From positions 124,001 through 188,000 of the forward strand of contig NZ_JAGJEG010000008.1 of assembly GCF_018100905.1 (NCBI RefSeq): 64,000 nucleotides of DNA, written 5' to 3'. The notes below the pieces were generated by a model. It made no database searches and had not been told where the DNA came from. It was given only the letters and a program-made list of their open reading frames with translations. Source of the DNA: Pseudoalteromonas sp. MMG010 (GTDB lineage: Bacteria; Pseudomonadota; Gammaproteobacteria; Enterobacterales; Alteromonadaceae). The position numbers and the translations under genes are program-made. Positions 59,658 to 64,000 of the stretch are shown piece by piece (position 1 is the first letter of the stretch; the number at the start of each line of letters is the position of its first letter).

Positions 59658-61121
59658 TTAGTCAATCACCATTAAACTTCGGTACTCATCATAAGCAAAC
59701 TGATCGGTCATACCACTTATGTAATCTTGAATGAGGCGACAGCGATAATAAAATTCATAAGCACTGTGGTGATCGGGCTCTTCTTGCATTGCATCTAACG
59801 CGTGTTGGTAGCTATTTAAATGCTTTTTAGAGAGTTTTTTCACTAAGCGCGATTCAACTAATAAACGCTGATCGCCATGCAGTGCGCGTTTAAAATCAAG
59901 ACTACTTAATTGCAACAAAGGTTTATAACAATCGAGTAACCCATTAATAATGCGATAGCCTTGCAGCTCTAATTTTTCAACTTCTTTATGAGAAAACACA
60001 TACTGTGCAGCCACTTTTTTAAGGGTTTGTGTTACTGCGTGTAAATAACTTTTATCTTCAAGTAATGCATGATTAAAATCACCATGATAAATCGGCTCTA
60101 TGTGCTTAATAAAACGCTTTGCGGCATGGTTAACCAGCGGGTGTAGTAACGCGACACGCAAATAAATAAAAAATTCACTATTAAAATTATAGGGTTGCTG
60201 CTGCGCTTTTAATAATGCGGTATCAACGGCTTTGGCAACAAAGTCCTTCTGCTCGCACTGTTCTAAAGTAAAGTTAATAAGTACTTTGCTAAATTGCTCT
60301 TTAAGTTTTTCGCATAACAAATCTATAGTAATAATGTCTTTTTCAACCGCATCTTCTATATCGGCTAGGCAGTACGATATATCGTCTGCAGCTTCCATAA
60401 TATAACTCGCTGGGTGGCGGCAATATTGTTCTATTTCAAGTGCTTGTTGTAGGGTTTCGACAAAATGTTTTTCGCTGTAGTAATACCCAACTTTTTTCAT
60501 TAAATAGCTTTTTGTTATCTCAATATTGCTATGTTCAAGCCCTGCTGGGCGGGTGTATTTTAAAATTCCCGCGCTTTGGCAATAGGTTAAATTAAGCCCT
60601 AACAATGAATGAATAATACGTAGCCCTTGTGCGTTGCCTTCAAAATTACAAATATCACGCGCAAGAGGCTTAAAAATAACCCCAATACTGGTGTGAGGAT
60701 CGCTACAGCGTTCGGGCGTTAATTGGTGCAAGTGTGAACTAAACCAATGATTTATAGCAGCCTCACCAAAGTGACCAAATGGCGGGTTACCGATGTCGTG
60801 CATTAAGCAGGCCATTTCAACGAGGCTTTCGAGCGGGCGCTCAAGCGTGGTTAAGCCATATTCTTTTTGCTGTTGTGGTGTTAAGTAGGCAAAAATACGC
60901 TGTACAATAAAACGCCCTACTTGTTGTACTTCTAACGAGTGAGTAAGGCGTGAGCGTACAGCGGCATTGCGCTCAAGTGGAAATACTTGGGTTTTTTGTT
61001 GTAATCGACGAATGGCCGCACTGTTAATTATACGCCCACGATCACTTTCCATTGCTGTTTGCAAATTAGTTGTAGTGCGGTACATACGTGCAGGCGTAAT
61101 TTTTTTAGTAAAGTCGATCAT
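59658..61121 (-). CDS. dgt: Deoxyguanosinetriphosphate triphosphohydrolase (dGTPase)
   Basis: A 487-aa HD-domain enzyme that splits dGTP to deoxyguanosine and triphosphate. The metal residues are in THSLEV (H61), LMHDIGNPPFGHFGE (H108, D109) and the later ADDISYCLADIEDA block. FPLERNAAVRSRLTHS is the family start. Besides dNTP pool control, dGTPases can limit phage growth by dNTP depletion; here no defence context is evident. Confidence 0.93.
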   Translation of the reverse strand: MIDFTKKITPARMYRTTTNLQTAMESDRGRIINSAAIRRLQQKTQVFPLERNAAVRSRLTHSLEVQQVGRFIVQRIFAYLTPQQQKEYGLTTLERPLESLVEMACLMHDIGNPPFGHFGEAAINHWFSSHLHQLTPERCSDPHTSIGVIFKPLARDICNFEGNAQGLRIIHSLLGLNLTYCQSAGILKYTRPAGLEHSNIEITKSYLMKKVGYYYSEKHFVETLQQALEIEQYCRHPASYIMEAADDISYCLADIEDAVEKDIITIDLLCEKLKEQFSKVLINFTLEQCEQKDFVAKAVDTALLKAQQQPYNFNSEFFIYLRVALLHPLVNHAAKRFIKHIEPIYHGDFNHALLEDKSYLHAVTQTLKKVAAQYVFSHKEVEKLELQGYRIINGLLDCYKPLLQLSSLDFKRALHGDQRLLVESRLVKKLSKKHLNSYQHALDAMQEEPDHHSAYEFYYRCRLIQDYISGMTDQFAYDEYRSLMVID

Positions 61122-61279
61122 GTTATTTCCAATGCAATTTACTGACCCAAAAAGTAAATCTAAGTCTTTTGTTTTTTAGCGTATACGTTTAATCTAACAG
61201 CTTATTTTATCTATGACTAACTTATTTAACGCACTAAAAATACGCGCTTATTGTTAGCAAAATAATCTTTGGACCCACC

Positions 61280-62476
61280 ATGAAAACCTGGTTTATTTAT
61301 ATCGTCACAGTTATTTTTATTTTATTAACTCATCATGCTAATGCCGCTCAACAAAGTGTCGTACTTATCTCTATTGATGGCTTTCGCTGGGATTACATTG
61401 AAAAACACAACGCGCCTAATTTAAAAAAAATGGCGCAACAAGGCGTGAGAGCGCAAAAGCTTATACCAGTTTATCCGACTAAAACATTTCCAAATCATAT
61501 TTCTATAATCACCGGCTTATTACCTGTTAACCACGGTATTGTAGATAACAAATTTTGCGATAAAACTCGTATGAACGAGTGCTATTCAATGGGGAAGGGC
61601 TTTGTAGATAGTTCGTGGTTAAACGGGATACCATTATGGAATTTAGCCAAAATGCAGGGGCTTAAATCGGCTACTTATTTTTGGCCCGAATCCGATGCTC
61701 GTTTTAATGGTATGACTCCCGATTATTTCTACCATTACTCGAAGTACAGTGATTATCAACAACGTACCGACCAAATTATTGCATGGCTTAAATTACCTAA
61801 AGCACAACGTCCAGATTTTATTGCCAGTTATTTTTCGTTAGTCGACAGTATGGGCCATGAATTTGGGCCTGATTCACCACAAACCCGTGATGCCGTACAG
61901 CAGTTAGATACTTTAATGGGACAGCTAAAAACGCGAATAGATGAATTAAATCAAAATATAAACTTAGTTATTGTTTCTGATCATGGCATGAGCGCGGTAG
62001 ATCCACAGCAAAGCATATTTATAAATAGCCTTCCAAAAGACGATAACTTTAAAATAGTAAACACCGGGCCACGCTTACTTATTTACACTAAACCCAATAC
62101 CAATGCCGATATTGCACAATATAAAGCACGTTTACAAAAAGCAGCAAAAGGGCGTTACCAAGTATTATCTGACGAACAACTTAATGGTTATCACTATAAT
62201 ACAGGCCCTCGGGTAGGTAATATTGTCGTGCAAACTACGCCGCCTAAAGTATTTACCCAATCGGGGAGGGCTGATTCATTAGGAACACATGGTTATGCGT
62301 ATACACCCGATATGGCAGCAACATTAATTGCCGTAGGCCCTGCATTTAAACAAGGCCTAAGTTTAGACTCGGTAAATAACTTAGATATTTATCCCGTGCT
62401 GGCAAAAGTAATGGGGTTAAATTTGCTGAGTAAAACAGACAGTGATGGCAGCACATTAATGCCAGCATTAAAATAG
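61280..62476 (+). CDS. Exported ectonucleotide pyrophosphatase/phosphodiesterase (NPP)-like enzyme
   Basis: A 398-aa protein with a signal peptide (WFIYIVTVIFILLTHHANA). Alkaline-phosphatase-superfamily site: metal Asp in SIDGFRWDYI (D33), nucleophile Thr in PTKTFPNH (T69), later DSMGHEFGPDS, VSDHGMS and SLGTHGY supply the remaining Asp/His ligands. NPP enzymes hydrolyse nucleotide or lipid phosphodiesters. Monocistronic, with a terminator right after. Confidence 0.92.
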   Translation: MKTWFIYIVTVIFILLTHHANAAQQSVVLISIDGFRWDYIEKHNAPNLKKMAQQGVRAQKLIPVYPTKTFPNHISIITGLLPVNHGIVDNKFCDKTRMNECYSMGKGFVDSSWLNGIPLWNLAKMQGLKSATYFWPESDARFNGMTPDYFYHYSKYSDYQQRTDQIIAWLKLPKAQRPDFIASYFSLVDSMGHEFGPDSPQTRDAVQQLDTLMGQLKTRIDELNQNINLVIVSDHGMSAVDPQQSIFINSLPKDDNFKIVNTGPRLLIYTKPNTNADIAQYKARLQKAAKGRYQVLSDEQLNGYHYNTGPRVGNIVVQTTPPKVFTQSGRADSLGTHGYAYTPDMAATLIAVGPAFKQGLSLDSVNNLDIYPVLAKVMGLNLLSKTDSDGSTLMPALK

Positions 62477-62503
62477 CGCAACATACCCGGCTAAATTTAG
62501 GCA

Positions 62504-62540
62504 TAAAAAAAGCCCGCTTAATTTAAGCGGGCTTAATATT
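62504..62540 (+). terminator. Rho-independent terminator of the NPP gene
   Basis: AGCCCGCTTA-ATT-TAAGCGGGCT (62511-62533) after an A-run. Confidence 0.85.
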
Positions 62541-62655
62541 ACTAAATTAGTAATCAAACGGGGAAATCAACATGAAACCTGAGAAAAACTGCAATTAATC
62601 ATCAAGCGTAATAGTAAGACGCTAGCAATTAAATTAAGTTCAATAAAATTTTAAA

Positions 62656-63138
62656 TTAATGTTTAGTAACGTTAATACGCATACCACTTGAGAAAATAAT
62701 ATCTTCCCCAGGGCAACTATAGCTTGGTGTAAGGCTTGCACACGGCTGATTAGGTTTATCAAAACAAAAATCAAATCGCGTTTGTGTTTTTACGGCTGTA
62801 TTGAGTTTATTTTTAGCTAACGACGACCACGCCCATTGATTAATCACCTGTTTAGCTGCTTTATTAAAGTAATTACTGGTTGATGCAATCACGTTCATAT
62901 TTTTTATTTCGTTATCGGGGGTTATTACATACTCAACGGTAGCACACCCCTCAACCGACGCCATTACCGCTTTAACCGGGTATTTAGCAGGAAAACGATT
63001 TAGGTCATTCCATTTAGCATTATTAAGCTCTCCTTGCGTAACAGGTAAGTGTGTATAGTCATTATTTACATCGGTTGTTTTACACCCATTAATAACTAAA
63101 ACTGCGGCGACTACACATATTTTTTTAAACATAAACAT
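62656..63138 (-). CDS. Lipoprotein with TonB-like C-terminal domain
   Basis: A 160-aa protein: lipobox VINGC places the lipidated Cys at about residue 19, then a short linker and a domain resembling the TonB C-terminus (WNDLNRFPAKYPVKAVMASVEGCATVEYVITPDNEIKNMNVIAST...AAKQVINQWAWS). Stand-alone TonB_C lipoproteins are common but lack the ExbBD-coupling helix, so energy transduction is unlikely. Cys residues late in the protein (FDFCFDKPNQPCASL..YSCPG) may form disulfides. Confidence 0.8.
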   Translation of the reverse strand: MFMFKKICVVAAVLVINGCKTTDVNNDYTHLPVTQGELNNAKWNDLNRFPAKYPVKAVMASVEGCATVEYVITPDNEIKNMNVIASTSNYFNKAAKQVINQWAWSSLAKNKLNTAVKTQTRFDFCFDKPNQPCASLTPSYSCPGEDIIFSSGMRINVTKH

Positions 63139-63268
63139 TCCTTTTTATTACGCGTTAATATTCAATAAGAGTAACTTATATATAAATCTAAATAAACAAT
63201 ATTTAGCCAATTGCAAAATATTACCGACAACCGTATATTGTTTTTTTAGTTTAAAATTAGAGCAAATA

Positions 63269-64000
63269 ATGAGGGTGTCAGATCAACTTTTAAATCGTAT
63301 TATCGCGGGGTTAGTTGCGGTAATAATAGGCTTTGCCAGCTCTGTGGCCCTAATTTATCAAGTGGTTATTTCGTTAGGCGGCTCTGCTGATATGGTGGCC
63401 AGTTGGTTATTAACGTTAGGGCTCGTGATGGGAATAACCACAATAGGGTTATCGTATTATTATAAAATTCCCATACTGGTTGCTTGGTCAACCACGGGGG
63501 CTGCATTACTTATTTCAAGTGTACAAGGGTTTAGCTTAAACGAAGCCATTGGTGCGTTTATGTTTGCTGCATTGCTCATTGTGTTATCGGGTATAACGGG
63601 GTGGTTTGAAAAAATAATGAACAAGATCCCCACTGAATTAGCCTGCGCCATGCTTGCTGGCGTACTGGTAACGTTTGGTATTGATGTATTTAATTTTATG
63701 AATGAACTCCCGTTAATTATCGCGCTAATGGTGTTGGTTTATTTAATAGGAAAGCGCTTTTTTACGCGTTTTGCCATGTTAAGCGTATTGCTTGTAGGCA
63801 TTGCTTTATCGTGGGTAACCGGACATATTGATACCAGCAGTTTACAGTGGCAACTTAGTGAGTTTAGTTACATAGAGCCTACTTTTAGCTTAAATGCCTT
63901 AATTAGTATCGGGCTGCCTTTATACATTGTAACCATGACCTCACAAAACCTTCCTGGTATTGCGGTATTAAAAGCGAATAACTATAAAACGCCGATATCT
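63269..64000 (+). CDS. benE: BenE-family benzoate/H+ symporter, 3' end outside window
   Basis: Open from ATG 63269 to the window edge (244 codons). At least six hydrophobic helices follow in quick order (IIAGLVAVIIGFASSVALIYQ; LGLVMGITTIGLSYYY; FMFAALLIVLSGITGW; ...), and TSQNLPGIAVLKANNY is the strongly conserved family motif. Members import aromatic acids; no catabolic genes are visible to support benzoate as the substrate. Confidence 0.9.
   Translation, partial: MRVSDQLLNRIIAGLVAVIIGFASSVALIYQVVISLGGSADMVASWLLTLGLVMGITTIGLSYYYKIPILVAWSTTGAALLISSVQGFSLNEAIGAFMFAALLIVLSGITGWFEKIMNKIPTELACAMLAGVLVTFGIDVFNFMNELPLIIALMVLVYLIGKRFFTRFAMLSVLLVGIALSWVTGHIDTSSLQWQLSEFSYIEPTFSLNALISIGLPLYIVTMTSQNLPGIAVLKANNYKTPIS

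Overview
The window looks like a chromosomal segment of a marine gammaproteobacterium of the Pseudoalteromonas / Alteromonadales type. This is an inference from gene content: AT-rich DNA with strong Shine-Dalgarno sites, many exported peptidases (S8, S9, M1, GlyGly-CTERM-like tail), a YeeN-type YebC protein, SbcCD, Dgt, ArfB, GGDEF proteins and BenE. No rRNA or tRNA gene was found.

Regions. (1) 1-6.5 kb is accessory: two related membrane-anchored gluzincins, a divergent cold-shock-domain protein, a small HTH protein, an SMP-domain protein, a zinc-ribbon protein and a NERD nuclease-like protein. Copies of a structured repeat separate these genes. (2) 6.5-25.2 kb is a DNA phosphorothioation island. 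An excisionase-like HTH protein and a phosphorothioation-associated methyltransferase come first, then dndA, divergent from dndB-dndC-dndD-dndE. A convergent operon of seven clear genes and one possible leader ORF follows: PLD-helicase fusion, 66-aa protein, second DndD-type ATPase, small DndE-like candidate, 934-aa protein combining alpha-CTD-like, sigma-region-4-like and HARE-type winged-helix modules, GHKL ATPase, and a methyltransferase-like protein. No DndF/G/H set is present, so this operon is the likely effector arm and the best candidate for an under-described system. (3) 25.8-39.7 kb is ordinary chromosome: SBP_bac_3 protein, arfB, a Csp, two tandem diguanylate cyclases, a large subtilase, a GH3 enzyme, a DUF1445 protein and pxpA. 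(4) 39.7-43.8 kb holds an S9 peptidase between arrays of intergenic repeats. (5) 43.8-64 kb is housekeeping and secretion: YebC/YeeN, HAD phosphatase, DUF6702 + M1 peptidase, sbcDC, methyltransferase, nucleoside hydrolase, ACT protein, yaiI, a Pro/Glu/Ser-rich membrane protein, dgt, an NPP phosphodiesterase, a TonB-like lipoprotein and a truncated benE.

Working model. DndA supplies sulfur; DndC, DndD and DndE place phosphorothioates on DNA; DndB probably represses from the palindrome between dndA and dndB. The convergent operon would then act on unmodified DNA, combining DNA binding, ATP-driven remodelling and possibly nuclease or replication/transcription interference. The effector part is inference from domains and gene order.

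Three repeat families also stand out: a ~240-bp element with hairpins whose stems covary around a constant CATCCATG core (3-9 kb, remnant at 25.5 kb), a six-copy ~170-205 bp array (39.8-40.9 kb), and a 17-bp palindrome-like motif TGTAAACCCCCTTTACA found four times between 40.9 and 50.2 kb.
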